NCBI GenBank assembly: GCA_030063045.1
Contig: JAQSEB010000155.1
Location: 1,426,001-1,490,000 of the forward strand
Direction: 5' to 3'
Length of the DNA stretch: 64,000 bases
DNA from: Pratylenchus scribneri
Lineage: Eukaryota > Nematoda > Chromadorea > Rhabditida > Pratylenchidae
The notes under the pieces were generated by a model, which was not told the DNA's origin, did not search any database, and saw nothing but the letters and a program-made list of their open reading frames with translations. Shown one piece after another: positions 13,388 through 29,773 of this stretch. Position 1 is the stretch's first letter; each line of letters opens with the position of its first letter. The translations under genes were made by a program, and so were the position numbers.

Positions 13388-14869
13388 TCATTCTTCTTCC
13401 TCCTCTTCTTCCTCATCCGCTTCCTCCACATCGGCCTCAGCACCTAAACCTGGGCTTTTTGGCCCATTATCAGGCATCACTTTAAATTCGAGAATAGTTG
13501 GAGGTGGTGGCACATTTGGAAAGCAAGGAAATGCAGTTTTCTTCGAAAATGATCAAATGATGTTTACTATAAAAGTAAATCACCTTATCATAAAGTGATC
13601 GACGCTCCTTAAAGTTTCTTCGATCAATTTGGCGATCATATTTGCTGAAGATGGCAACTTTTGGCTTAAATATCACATTTATTAGAAATGATAAAAAAAA
13701 ATGGCTACAGGGAATCGAGAATTAGCCGAATTCGGGTCCATTCCTTTTTGATTCAATTTAGCTCGATTAATTTGACGCTGTCGCTCGTTCAACTCTTTTA
13801 ACTAAATTTATATTACACCCATGTATGATAATAATATTAGCATAGAGAGATAAACTCGCATCGTACTCCTGAGTTTGTAGCCGTTTTTCCAGGTCATATT
13901 TTTCTGCCTCCAATTTACAAATTCTTGAATGCATTTCTTTGATTTTTCCCTGAAGGATGAAATTGCTCTTTTGTCTTTCCTAATTCAATCACCTTCAATT
14001 CAGATCCCCCCAACGATGTTAAATCGCCAAGATTCTTCATTATTTGTGCGACAAAAATCTTTTTCGCTTCCTCACGCTGATCCTTGGTCATTCCCATTTC
14101 CTGTTTTGCCTGCACTATATTCCCGAATTTGTCGCTTTGATCCTTCTTTTTCTCTGGCAAAATGAAATTACGACCTCCGGTTGCTTAAATAATTCCAAAA
14201 GATTAATATCCTTTTTAATAAGGATAATTCTACGTGTGCCCGTGTTGAATCCAACGCCCATCAATTGTTGGCGTTTTTTCACAGCTTCTTCCTTTTTCTT
14301 TCGATCTGCCTCCAATTTTGCCTTTCTATCCTCCTTAACATATCCGAAATTGGAAGGCTTTTCCTAATTATCCCTATACCTCTTCTTGTTTTCTTTGTTC
14401 TTCCGCGGCTTTTCGTCTTTCTTCCATTTCCCTTTCTTCTTCCTCTCTTTGCAATCGTCTTTGTTCCTGCTTTTCCTTCAGCATGCGTAATTCCTCCTCC
14501 TCCTTTTCACGTTCCAAACGCCTTCGTTCTTCATAATCTTGTAATTTGGCAGCATCATCATCCTCCAAACGTTTTTTGGCAGCCTTTAAAAACTAATTAC
14601 TCAATAATAATTGGTAAATTGACTCGCCATCAAGGCTTTTTCCGTCTCAGTTAGATTTTCTTCATCGGCCAAATTGATTTGCTCGCGACTTTGGGCGCGT
14701 TTTGCGCTCCTGAAATACGTCAAAACTAATGTAAATTTATTTAACACTTACTCTACTGGTTTGACAACCTCTTCGGTATCTTCTTCAACCTCGACTTCTT
14801 CCTCACTGCTAAAAACTCAAATTTATAAAAATAATTAAATAAGGAAACGAACTATTCTTCTTCGGACAT
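13388..14869 (-). CDS. Troponin T (thin-filament tropomyosin-binding subunit)
   Basis: Encodes the subunit anchoring the troponin complex to tropomyosin in striated (body-wall) muscle. The start exon is tiny (MSEEE, donor phase 2) and joins an acidic N-terminus ([15 protein letters not shown]). A long charged helix follows with [19 protein letters not shown] and [14 protein letters not shown], then [35 protein letters not shown], and the troponin-binding heptads [12 protein letters not shown] and [15 protein letters not shown]. The conserved block [20 protein letters not shown] comes next. The last exon ends in an acidic Glu tail ([10 protein letters not shown]) at the TGA at 13388, as in invertebrate troponin T. 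Nematodes have several troponin T genes, so I do not assign a symbol. About nine short exons; some junctions are approximate. Troponin I was considered, but its inhibitory peptide is absent. Confidence 0.87.
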
Positions 14870-14875
14870 TTTTTG

Positions 14876-14880
14876 GCTCT
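14876..14880 (-). other. Likely trans-splice acceptor of the troponin T gene
   Basis: On the minus strand a TTTAG precedes AGCCAAAAA and the ATG, leaving a 9-nt leader. This is typical spacing for spliced-leader addition, but an ordinary 5' UTR intron would look the same. Confidence 0.4.
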
Positions 14881-15946
14881 AAATGCAATGAAAAAATTTT
14901 TAAAAAAATTATCAAAAATTTCCTAACTTTGCTCACAAAAGAACTAGTAAATGTGACAAATCCAAATGATCCACAGCTGCAGTGCTTGTTTGTCCCTTTA
15001 TCTCAGCAAAAAATGTAATAGAAAAAGCCACTGCTTGAAAAGAATCTTTTTTCCTTTATCCAACCACATTCGGCTCCACATTTATCTTCTCGAGTAGCGT
15101 CTTTTTGGTGGCTTTTTGTTTGTTCGCGCACATTGATCCATCGATTTGGCCAACTTTAGAGGCTCAACACAAGTCATTCAAAAGGGAGTAACGCACTAAA
15201 AGCAAATAATCAGCCAAGTTCTAGCAGATCCAGTGGGAAAAATGATGAAATAAGTAAAACAATTCTAAGGATTGGTTACGAAATTTTTTATCTCGATAAA
15301 CCCCATAACCTACTCATCAGATTGGATTACAAAATTTACAGAGCAAATAAGTGGGACTGTTCACTGTTTCCCTAAATCTTGCCAATCGCATTATTTTCAG
15401 GCAGTAAACTTTGTTTTCAAAATGTTACATAAGAATATGTATGATGATGATGAATGATGATGTTAAAAGATGATGAAATGTTTAAAAATAATTTTTAACT
15501 TAAATATTATTTATAAAATATCAACTTTAAATTAATTAAGTCCTATTAATTTTAAAAGCCATTTTTAATTGGTAAAAAATTTCTTCTATTTGAACTTAAA
15601 ATTTCAACTTCATCCACTTTCTACTCAATGTACGGTATTATTAATATTGTAGATTTTTGAATAATGGTCCTTTCGCCTGTTTATGGCGTTTTATTTGATC
15701 GCGAAATTTGAACCCAAAATTCCAAAATAATTTAATTAGTTCGAGTTCTCGCTTCGCTTCGTGGTTCATTTGATTTTCATTTGTTTTTTATATCATATCA
15801 TTCTCATTCTTATTAAACAATTCGGTTTTTTATATCATATCATTCTCATTCTTATTATAAACAATTCGAAAAATGCCCAATCGTGTTCAGCGCTGAAAAT
15901 CACTCATGAAAATGATTTTATAGGGTGATCGGTGATATCTAGTATA
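14881..15946. other. Intergenic with short tandem repeats
   Basis: A TGATGA-type microsatellite lies at about 15439-15475. A segment of roughly 35-40 bp containing TATATCATATCATTCTCAT occurs twice in tandem between about 15785 and 15870, separated by CAATTCGG-type spacers. No gene seen. The area borders the inverted-repeat element that begins at 15947. Confidence 0.6.
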
Positions 15947-17236
15947 ACCCCTCGGACAGAATGCAGCGGGAAAACGCGGCGGGAAAACGCTCGGCGGGTT
16001 CCCGCAAAACCCACTCTGCTGTTCACAATGCAACACCGATTTTTAACCCGCGGAGGGAAAAAAAAAACGCCGCGTTTTCCCGCAAGAGGTGAAGCTGTTC
16101 ACAATGCAACACCGATTTTTAACCCGCGAAAGAAAATAAAAACGCCGCGTTTTCCCGCTAAACCCGTTCTGTTCACAATGGAAACTCGGCGTTACCCGCT
16201 GAGCGTTTTCCAGTTTTTGGTATTCACAATGAAAATCGCGGAGCGTTTGCGGGAAAATAATGAATGAATGGTCCTTTTGAAGGTTCTTTCAGTGATGAAA
16301 GAAATTTGAAAAATTATTTTAAAATTTTAAAAAATTAAGAAAAATTTATATTAACCCATTTCTGATAGAGAAAAATTTCCTCTTTCCAACGATATAGAAA
16401 ACAAATTTTTACAACCGTGAAGAAATTATTTATTGAATATATTAGGTTTTGAGATAGGATTTTATATTAAAATTTTAAAATTTATTAATAAATTGATTAT
16501 AGGTAGCTTATGCGATGCAGAAAGATCGCCTCTTTTTAATTATTTTTTTTAAAATGAATTAAAATGATTTAAAAATTCCAAAAAAATATATGATATGTAA
16601 ATAGCTAATAAATTGATAATTTCCAATTATTAAATAATATTTTAGAAATTTTTATAAAAAAATAATATATCAAATGAAAATTTGTTAATATTAAACTTTC
16701 ACCATCAAAAATAAATTTATTCTTGCTTAAAATAAATTAATTTTTATATCATTGAAAAGAGCAGTGTTTTTTACATAGGGTAGGATCGATTAGAAAAAGT
16801 TAAAAATTTTTTTAATATTTTTAAAATATTTTTAAAAAAGTCAACCCTAGTATTTTTGGGGGGAACCCGCTCGGCGGGTTGCGGGTAAAATCAAATAATT
16901 TGATTCGGCTGCGTTTTCCCGCAGCGGGAAAACGCCGCGGGAAAACGCTTCACTGTGAACAGGTGGGCGATTTTTGTCGATTGCGGGAACCCGCTGAGCG
17001 TTTTCCCGCTCTGATTTATCCAATGAGGTGTTCACAATGAAAAACCCGCCGAGCGTGTTGCGTTTTCCCGCTGCGGGAACCCGCGGCGGGAACCCGCTGG
17101 AGAGTGTTCACAACCAAAACCCGCTGGCGGGTTGCGTTTTCCCGCTGAGCGTTTTCCCGCTCCATTTTTCCCGCTTCACTGTGAACACACTTATTACAAC
17201 CCGCGGCGGGAAAACGCTCCATTGTGTCCGAGGGGT
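15947..17236. mobile_element. GC-rich terminal-inverted-repeat element (non-autonomous)
   Basis: The ends are inverted copies: ACCCCTCGGACAGAATGCAG on the left and, reverse-complemented, ACCCCTCGGACACAATGGAG on the right, 2 mismatches in the first 22 bp. Both arms (15947-16260 and 16855-17236) are crowded with GCGGGAAAACGC / GCGTTTTCCCGC palindromic words and repeats of GTTCACAATG. The left arm has a roughly 78-bp direct repeat (about 16018 and 16096). The centre (16260-16850) is very AT-rich and non-coding. No transposase frame and no clear target-site duplication were found. The GC-rich arms stand out sharply from the surrounding DNA. The superfamily is unknown. Confidence 0.7.
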
Positions 17237-17846
17237 AAATAATGGTGCTGTCGCGTTTCGCAAAATTTATAAAGTTAGTAAATTTTACAAAAGAAATTTT
17301 CGCCTATTAAACCTAAAAAACCAAAAAAAATTCTCGCTTGCGCCTATCGGCGCTCGCATTATATTTTTTTTTGATTTTTTTTCCAGAAAACCTCATAATT
17401 TTTCAAAATTTTCAGTTTTAGATCTAAAAATTGGTAAAAAAATTTTCGCTCGCGCCTAAAGAACACCCCGGGGTGCTGTGATTTTTTTTGGCTGCGCATC
17501 CCCCTCTGGAAAAATCCTAGAACCGCCACTGATCAAACTTCCTAAATTCATTGGCAATTGCACCATTTTTAATTTCATTTTGAGGTTCAGATCCTTAAAT
17601 CTTCATTTTTTATTCTTCTCGATTCTAGGATTTATAATGTTGACAATGTTATGATTAATAATAGATTGCTCAATAATCTAATTAGCAGCAGATTGGTAAT
17701 TGGTATAATATTTACATATAGGTATTACGTATTAGGATAATTTTATATGGTTTTATCTTTTATGATGATGTGTGTGGTGATGTTAAATGATAGTGAAAAT
17801 GAAATATGAAAGCGTGTGATGAATTTGATTAGTTTAGAAGATAGTA
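17237..17846. other. Intergenic between two mobile elements
   Basis: Contains repeat-like motifs (TCTCGCTTGCGCC at about 17331, TTTTCGCTCGCGCC at about 17443), a 12-bp perfect palindrome CACCCCGGGGTG at about 17463-17474 and the phrase TCCTAGAACCGCCACTGA, which looks like debris of older repeats. No gene seen. Confidence 0.45.
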
Positions 17847-18981
17847 TATATGTCGGCGGAGAAACTGAACTTCAGGAGAAATTGAACTCTCCTAGGAGAA
17901 ATTGAACTTATTCAATTTCTCCTGAAAGTTAGGAGAAATTGAAATCTCCTAGGAGAAATTGAATAAATTTCAATTTTTCCTGAAAGTTAGGAGAAATTGA
18001 AACATCTACAACAAATCTCTAATAAAAATCGAGAAAAGTTTTATTGTCCCAAGAATCTGTACTTTTTGTCCTTAAAGGCCAAAATGGATAAAAAAGGTGG
18101 TGCGCGGGATATATCTGGATATATGGGGATTAGGGTGGATATGGTGCGATTAAGGGGGATTAATGCTGAAAATTGATGGGTGATGATTCGGATGGATTAG
18201 GGAAGGTATAGAAATGAGCCGGAAGCTTTGGGAGTGGGCGGGATTAAGCCGGATATATGTGGATTAGGGTGGATATGTTGCGATTAAGGTGGATAGAGGG
18301 GGATTAAGCCCCGAAATAGATGAGAAATGGCCCGGAAGGCCAGTGGAAGGATGGAAAAGTACGACAGAGGCTTGGAGAATGTGCGGGATATAGCCGGATA
18401 TAGAGTGATTAAGATGGATATAGGGGGATTAAATAGGATTAAGCTCCGAAAAAGGTGGGCATGAGTCCTGATTTAGGCTGTTATGCTTCCGGCTTCGCGA
18501 GAATCCTATGCTCCGAACCCTAATCCTAATCCCTAGCCACTAATTAGGCTTTTTTCGGCTTAATCTCCCTATATCCGGCTATATCCTACGCATTCTCAGC
18601 ACTTTCAGCTAACTTCTCCTACATTCCACTGGTCTTCTGGGCGATTTACCATCTAATTCGGGGCTTAAACCGCTTAATCCCCCTATATCCACCTTAATCC
18701 CCTTATTATTTTTCACTTTTTTCTGCAAAAAAAATTTTCCATTAATAATTAGTAAGTATTTTTTTCGATTTCCAATTAAAAAATTAAATTAGTAACCAAT
18801 TTCTTCGAATTTCCAATTAAAAATTTAATCTTGTCGAAAATGTAGTGATTTGGTAGAAATTGGTTGTAGAATGTAGATGATGTTTCAATTTCTCCTAACT
18901 TTCAGGAAAAATTGAAATTTATTCAATTTCTCCTAGGAGATTTCAATTTCTCCTGAAGTTCAGTTTCTCCGCCGACATATA
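17847..18981. mobile_element. Fold-back element with long terminal inverted repeats
   Basis: Both ends read TATATGTCGGCGGAGAAACT inwards, followed by AGGAGAAATTGAA words, and match over roughly 125 bp. The left arm (17847-18020) has an additional copy of a segment of about 57 bp bounded by CTCCTAGGAGAAATTGAA that the right arm (about 18860-18981) lacks. The interior is also inverted: variants of GGATATAGGGGGATTAAG fill 18100-18480, and their reverse complements (TTAATCCCCCTATATCC) fill about 18510-18710. It could fold into one long hairpin. No coding capacity is seen, so it would need a transposase in trans. Confidence 0.75.
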
Positions 18982-19201
18982 CTCTTTATTAAACATCACA
19001 AACATATAAATAGGAAAAAAATCAATTAATAGCCAGCCATACCATAAATCCAATTAATCATCAAGAATTCAACTAAATAATTACATTTTTACCAAAACTA
19101 ATAATTTTTTCCAAATATAATGGCATGACGCATAGCTATGGCTAATATTTGTTTTAACATTAAAGGTTTAATAAATTGATTCATTTATCATATTCAAAAA
19201 A

Positions 19202-20123
19202 ATGTCTGATACTCTCCTTGCTGAATCGTCAAATTCTTCAACTACTTCTGCTGCCCAGAATACGACTCAACAACAAGGGACATTGACCGATGAACTTTTG
19301 AAGCATGAGGTTTTATTTGTTTGATTAAAATATGAATAACGATAAAATTACAGGTGCCGTGCGAAACTAAAGATGGAGAAAAGGTCTTTGTTCGCGTTGC
19401 TTTAATGCATCAATCAAGGACTTTCAAGACAATGTGGGAGGTAGTATTTAATACATAGAAAACAGAAACTGATTATTTAAAAACATCAGGATCTTAATAT
19501 CACCACATTGGAACAAATTGAAGATTTTAATTTCCCAGTGAAAGCGATTTCAACAAAAATCTTCAAGAAGGTTATCGATTGGATGGGGGAACATGTTGGT
19601 ATGTTTTCTTATCATAGTTAATTATTAAAATAATAAAACTTTAGATAAGCCAGTGCCTGTAGTTGAAGAAGATCCATCAACGCGCGAACGTAAATGGTTT
19701 ACTCTGTCAGAATGGGAAACAAATTTCTTCAAGGTCTAGATTTTTGAAGGAGAGGTTTAATAAAATAAATATTAGGTTGAGACCGATGAGTTAGCCCAGT
19801 TGCTTGTTGCCGGCAATTTTTTGGACATTCCATCACTCGTAAATTTAATCATTCTTATAATAATATTAAACTTACCTTTTACCTAAATCCAGTATTTGTT
19901 CGGATGTCAATCGATGGCAGGTCTGAATATTAATAACCTCATGTACCACATCCAATTATTTTCCAGCACTTATAAAGGATAAATCACCTCAGGAAATTCG
20001 CGATATGTTTGGACTTGAGGTTTGTAAAAAAATATACATCATTCTTTAAAAATATTGCAGGATGACCTCACAGAAGAGGATAAAGCTGAAATCCGCAAGA
20101 AGAATGTGTGGTGCAATTATTGA
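19202..20123 (+). CDS. SKP1-related protein (SCF ubiquitin ligase adaptor)
   Basis: Eight exons with clean junctions: 19202-19309, 19354-19440, 19490-19598, 19645-19733, 19776-19838, 19893-19920, 19967-20019, 20061-20123. The product would link CUL1 to F-box proteins in SCF ubiquitin ligases. After a Ser/Thr/Gln-rich leader comes the BTB/POZ-like fold (VPCETKDGEKVFVRVALMHQ, FKTMWEDL, FKKVIDWMGEH). The Skp1 C-terminal F-box-binding helices follow (WETNFFKVETDELAQLLVAG, NFLDIPSL, LFGCQSMA, SPQEIRDMFGL, EEDKAEIRKKNVWC). The protein ends WCNY where canonical Skp1 ends near WCEEK, and its N-terminal half is divergent, so it looks like one of the expanded nematode skr paralogues and not the core copy. 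A polyadenylation-like AATAAA is at about 20231. Confidence 0.87.
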
Positions 20124-21103
20124 TCAGGAAACGAATATGTACCACAAAAACTTCGATACTTCTTAATCTTTAAATGTAATGGAAATGGAAGCTCATTGTT
20201 ATATTTCGAACATTTTGAGTTAAACACCGAATAAATTTGCAATTAATTAAAAAATATTGGTATTTCCTTTTGAAAGGAATTCATATTTCATTTATCATTT
20301 TTATTAACTATTAAACACATAATATAAATAACAGTAATCAAATTTAATTTCAAAAATTGGACCGTGCAATTTATGTTTTTTCGTCTTCTCTTTTTATTTC
20401 ATTTCCATTTAACCACTGCGTCATATTTCCCTTATATACATATTGCATCAAACGCAAGAGCGTTTTGTGATTGTCAGGCCTAGTCGGCCGAACACTGGCA
20501 GCTGATGAGGGCAACGACCGTGGCAGGCCGTGTCTCCCCTCTCCCGTTTTCCCATTCGAAAACTCTTCCCTTTCACATTGCCTTATTTTTTATTTGTTCG
20601 TTTATTTCTTTGCCACCAGTCACCATCACTATTAAATATTTCTATAGTCCTACATTTTTTCTAACACCATTCACTATTTTTTTTTCAATTCATTTTGGCG
20701 CCATCTTCTAAAAAGTGAAATCCGTCGCCCGTCGGTCCATTCCAAATCCATATTCCATACTTCACACACATAAAAAAGTTCCAGCCGAAATCAAACTAGA
20801 CTGGGCCCAACCGCCCAATCAAAGTTAGTTTAGTCAGGCTACCCTTTTCCTTATTCCTTTCCTGTAAAGCAAAATAAAAATTTGCGCAAATAAATTCATA
20901 TAATTTATTAGGATATTTTTTAATAAGCATATGCCTCACATATTTTTAGATTACCCGTCAATCATCCCATCAATACAAATTAAACAATAACAACATATTG
21001 AAGCAACAGCGATTTTAAACTGCAAATTTTGCCGATATTTCAAACAACAGCATTCATCTGCAAACAACAACTTTAATATCACATTTTGGAATGATAATTT
21101 GGA
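20124..21103. other. Intergenic, pyrimidine-rich + strand
   Basis: Contains the 3' end of the SKP1-related gene and then C/T-rich sequence. A frame at 20505-20711 is hydrophobic and lacks motifs. No gene supported. Confidence 0.4.
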
Positions 21104-21259
21104 ATGACTGACCGAAAATTTCAATCAAAAATTCAACAAAGGGTTGAGGATGGTCAACAACAACAAATTTTGCCAGAAATGGCTGGCCCATCCCCCTCAG
21201 ATGCCCCGGATTTACTAGAACAAGCCTATCAATATGTGAAAGCACAAGGCTGGTTTTAA
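21104..21259 (+). CDS. Possible 51-residue protein
   Basis: An ATG frame starting MTDRKFQSKIQQRVEDGQQQ and ending DLLEQAYQYVKAQGWF before a TAA. The composition (Gln, Glu, Asp and a helical end with aromatic residues) is clearly protein-like in AT-rich surroundings. An in-frame TAA lies two codons before the ATG, so it could be a complete small gene or an exon whose acceptor I cannot place. I do not recognise it. Confidence 0.4.
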   Translation: MTDRKFQSKIQQRVEDGQQQQILPEMAGPSPSDAPDLLEQAYQYVKAQGWF

Positions 21260-23748
21260 ATTTAAATATCTAAAAATAAAAAAAATTCAATCCAAAATTC
21301 AACCCTTTTTAATCATATCTCCCCATCCATTTTTGACTTCTGGGTTCTGGCTTCCTTCTTTTCTATATATCCGTTTTCTATGCTCACTCTATCTCTTCAA
21401 CTATAAAAATAATATGTTCCTGGCTAAAGGCCCAGGCAGTCCCTTAGATGGGGACTGGCACGAACAAACACGAGAATTTCGGACCGAATGTTTTTGAAAT
21501 ATTGCCGTTGAATAGAAGGAAAGAGAAAACGAAAAAATACGCATCCTTCCTATCTTTACAAATATTGTTGAGAAATCTCGAATATAAAATTCCAAAAATT
21601 GAGGAAAAAATTAAAGAAATAGAGCGGGATACTCTCGACTAATTTTCAATCTAATAAGAAAACGAGGTTAAAGAAAACATAGAAACCAACTGAAATCTTA
21701 AGAAGTAAATGTGTTCTGAATATCAAAATGAATTTTAATTTATTTAATCAGTGAATATTCATCTTTCTCGATCATTTTTTCAAGCAAAAAGCAAATTATT
21801 TTATTTTACACATCATTTTCATAGACATAATATATCTTTTAATTTGTCTTCAATTTCTCGACTGACTTTGGTTGGCTGAATTTATACCTGCTTCTCCATT
21901 TTCAAACAACAATAACATTTCATTTTTCCAATTTAATATTTCACCCGTTCTCTATTATTCTCATTTATTATTTCAGAATTACACAATTATTGTGGGTTGT
22001 GGCTAAAATGCTTTTAATAAGACTACGACGATCGAAAATTTCAAGAAAAATTCGAAATCACTAAAAATGCATTTAATATTTTATTTATTGTCCATGTCCC
22101 TCCTATATATCCTGAGTCTGAGTGAGCTGTATAATAATATATTGAGGACAAGGTCAGCCATTCAGCGAAGCCAATTCTAAATATCCTAACCCGCCAAAAA
22201 CATTTTACGATTCATCTTTCCTGATTCCGGCGGGAATCTCATCTTTCTTCACTTCCACAAAAAAAAACAATTCCACCAACTCCCAACATTTAGATCTACC
22301 AAGATTATTATTGAAATCCCCCTACCCTACCTATGTACCTGATTCACACATTATAAAGACATTCCACTTTTTCTTATAATTTTGTAATTATTAAACCCAT
22401 TTTTTTCCAAAAATTCTCCAATTCCTAATCCCTTCCAACCCGACTCATGGCCAAAATTTCGCCACATTCATCTCATCAATTCAAGTTTCCTCCCTCACAA
22501 ATGACCACTCGAATGGCACATATATTTATTCTCTAGCTCTATAATTTTTTCCATTGCATTTCTCTCGAATTTTTTCTCGCTCTAAGTATTTTCTCATTCA
22601 TTGATTGTAATGGTCTTCCTAAAGCCCGTAGCTATTGCCCTCTCGGTGCTCGGCCTTTTACTCGCGACGGCCCCTCCTTATCCTTCTGCTGTTTTGATGG
22701 TGGTGACTGGTACGGAGAAAAATGGCCGACCAAAGCCCACCGGTGATGTTGAGGGCAGCAATTGCTCTGCTGCTTGGGCGATATTATTTTTGAAGGAAAA
22801 AAGCAAATGTGCATTAGAAAGAATATTAATTTAAATATAATTATAATTATTAATACATCTTTTTAATTTTTATTTTCCAAATAATATTGGCCTTGTTTGG
22901 ATTCTTCAAATCATGACATAGGATTAGGATATAATAATAAATGTATATGGGATAAAAATATATATAGGATAAAAATAGACTAAAATCCTGCAAATAATGA
23001 TTTAAAAAATTTATGCTTAAAATATATTTCGAATAAAATTCTGATTTTATTCTGCATTTTCCACAGTTCACCAAGAATTTTCACTTTTCTCTTTCGCATA
23101 TAGGAGAATAGAGGGTACGAGAAAAATTTTGGCCTTCTCGAGAGAGAGAGAGAAAGGGAGAGGGAGGCGGGCAAGACCCGCCGAAAAGAATGACCTTCAA
23201 CCGGCCTTAAAGGACCTTATAGCTCATTTCCTATGTAAGCCCAGTCTCTACAAATGGCGATGGCTACTCGCTCTCTGACTATTGGTGGACAAAATAGTCG
23301 ATGATAAAATGGTGGTCACAACTCACAATTCAACGTCCATCCTTCCTTTTTAATCCTTTATTTCTCTCAAATCCTAAATTTCCTTTCCTGTTTTTCGCTT
23401 AAATAGCAAATTCCAATTCTCGCTTCATCTTCATTCCCTTGATTTTTCTTACAATTTTGTATTATTTTTATTACCATCAATCGCATTATATCGAGATCCA
23501 TTTTAGCCTATTATTTTTTATATTTTCCATCGCAAATCTTTTTCTTTTCAAATTTAATTTTATACTTTTCTCGCCTCCTTTATAGAAATTGAATTCAAAA
23601 ATACCAATATCCTATATTACCATTCGAAATTCGAATGATGGAATATTAAAATTTCTCTCACCTTTCAGCTATTTTCATCAACAATAGTTTCTTTTATTAT
23701 TAAAACCATCTAAATAACATTTTAAATTCCAACTAATGAAAAATCTTC
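21260..23748. other. Upstream region of MYRF, pyrimidine-rich + strand
   Basis: No supported gene. Two frames at 21414-21645 (one with GPGSPLDGDWHEQT, another with a basic helix RRKEKTKKYASF) overlap in different phases and could be a decayed or spliced gene, but I cannot join them. A GA-rich tract lies at about 23142-23166. The C/T bias of the + strand matches the direction of the MYRF gene downstream. Confidence 0.4.
22610..22834 (+). CDS. Doubtful short frame with signal-peptide-like start
   Basis: The ATG at 22610 opens 74 codons starting MVFLKPVAIALSVLGLLLAT, which resembles a signal peptide, followed by a polar stretch with two Cys. The stretch is more GC-rich than its surroundings. 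There is no known homologue, and the antisense frame is equally open, so chance is quite possible. Confidence 0.22.
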   Translation: MVFLKPVAIALSVLGLLLATAPPYPSAVLMVVTGTEKNGRPKPTGDVEGSNCSAAWAILFLKEKSKCALERILI

Positions 23749-28247
<4,499 letters not shown>

Positions 28248-29392
28248 GAAAATAATTGTTCGATTTCTTTTTTCTCACATTTATTCAATTGTTTCCTACC
28301 CAAAATACTCTGTCAAACTAAACTACCCATTTATAATTTGATTTTCAGGCATTTCTTTTAAATCTTAATTTTCATCATTTTTCATTCATTTTAAAAGTGG
28401 ATAGCCATTTATATCAAAATGGGGTTCAGATTCTTAGTTTAATCTTTAAATTTGAACCCTTCTCTAACAATAATGGAATGACTATCCTCTTTTAAAACAC
28501 TTTCTTACGAGGTACTTTCTAATATTGGCTAATCTATTTTTAATTTTTACCACTTTTCATCAAAAAAAAACCATCCATCAATATTATACCACCGAAATTT
28601 CAATATTTCTTCAAACAATTGAATCTCCCAGAGACCGGCAGCCCATTTGATTATTATTTCTTATCCTCTCATTTTTACCATTAATTTTTTCATTAAATTC
28701 TATTTGATTATTGTCCAGTAATTAATTATTTTATCGAAATAAATTATTAAACAACTTTAAAATTATAAATTAATAAATGAATCGCGCGAATACCTAAATT
28801 CCATGTTTATTCGAGTGTTCTTTTCCAAATAATTCTCCCTTATCCCGAATTTGAATTAAACTAATTGTTTTTTTTTTCATGGACTGGGAATTCGCCCTTC
28901 ATTTTTGGGGAAATAATGCAAAAACCATAATTGGATTCTGTGGTTTGTAAACGGAAATGTTGACCAACGAATCCTCCCTAATTCCTCATTACGCGTAATT
29001 TTTTTGCAAGTCCCTTCTCATTATTAACCAGCTATTTGAATTTTCATACCAACAAGACTCATTTTTCAAATATTTAACCCAATTATTTCATATTTCGCCC
29101 TAACCCCAACCATTACATTTAAATTGAATTCCATATGCTGATTAAAATTACATATTTTGTGTTTTTTCCCCGATAAAATATTAATTTAAGTCATTATAAT
29201 TAAAATGATTTATTCAAGAATTTAAGCCAACGGAATTCACAATACGTTGGGCATGAACATTTTTCGAATTAGATTAGACTGATCGAATTGGCCTAATTTA
29301 TTGTTCCACCATTACCATTATAGTATGGCAGTTATTTTTAGATTTAGATCAACTTCCTCTCCTCAAGTCTCGTGTTAAAATCAGAAATTAAA

Positions 29393-29405
29393 CCCCCCCC
29401 CCCCC
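29393..29405. repeat. C13 homopolymer
   Basis: Thirteen consecutive C residues on the + strand, in non-coding DNA about 370 bp before the orphan membrane-protein gene. Confidence 0.95.
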
Positions 29406-29773
29406 TTCTCCACCTTTCTAATTTCAAATCATTTTTCTTTCTAAATTCAGCGGAAGTGCCTTTTATGATGATTATATTGATGAAGGCCAACGGCAACGTT
29501 CATTTTGAAAGGGCAAAATTGGTTTTATATCGGCATATAAGCTTTATGATGAGAGAAAGAGGCGTGCTACTATTGATTTGGCACTTCCTTTTTTACGAGT
29601 CAAGAGTGCTTGCTTTCCATTTAGATTACTAATTCTATTCCATCCATAAACATGTTTATTTAATAAACATTAAACAACTACTGTGATTAAACCATATTTT
29701 TAATTTTCACCGTTTTCTTTGAATCCTCATATTCTGAATCTGAAAATTTGTTATACTAATCTATTCTTAGGTT

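Noticed and set aside
14265..14654. 129-codon + strand hydrophobic frame
   Set aside because: Antisense shadow of the Glu/Arg/Lys-rich troponin T helix, which naturally gives Phe/Leu/Ser-rich reverse translations.
15932..17222. Open frames inside the GC-rich inverted-repeat element (up to 143 codons)
   Set aside because: They simply translate the repeated GCGGGAAAACGC words. No transposase motif, and opposite strands are equally open.
22632..22814. Minus-strand frame opposite the 22610-22834 frame
   Set aside because: Gln/Pro/Lys-rich translation without motif; only one of the two strands could be coding and neither is strong.
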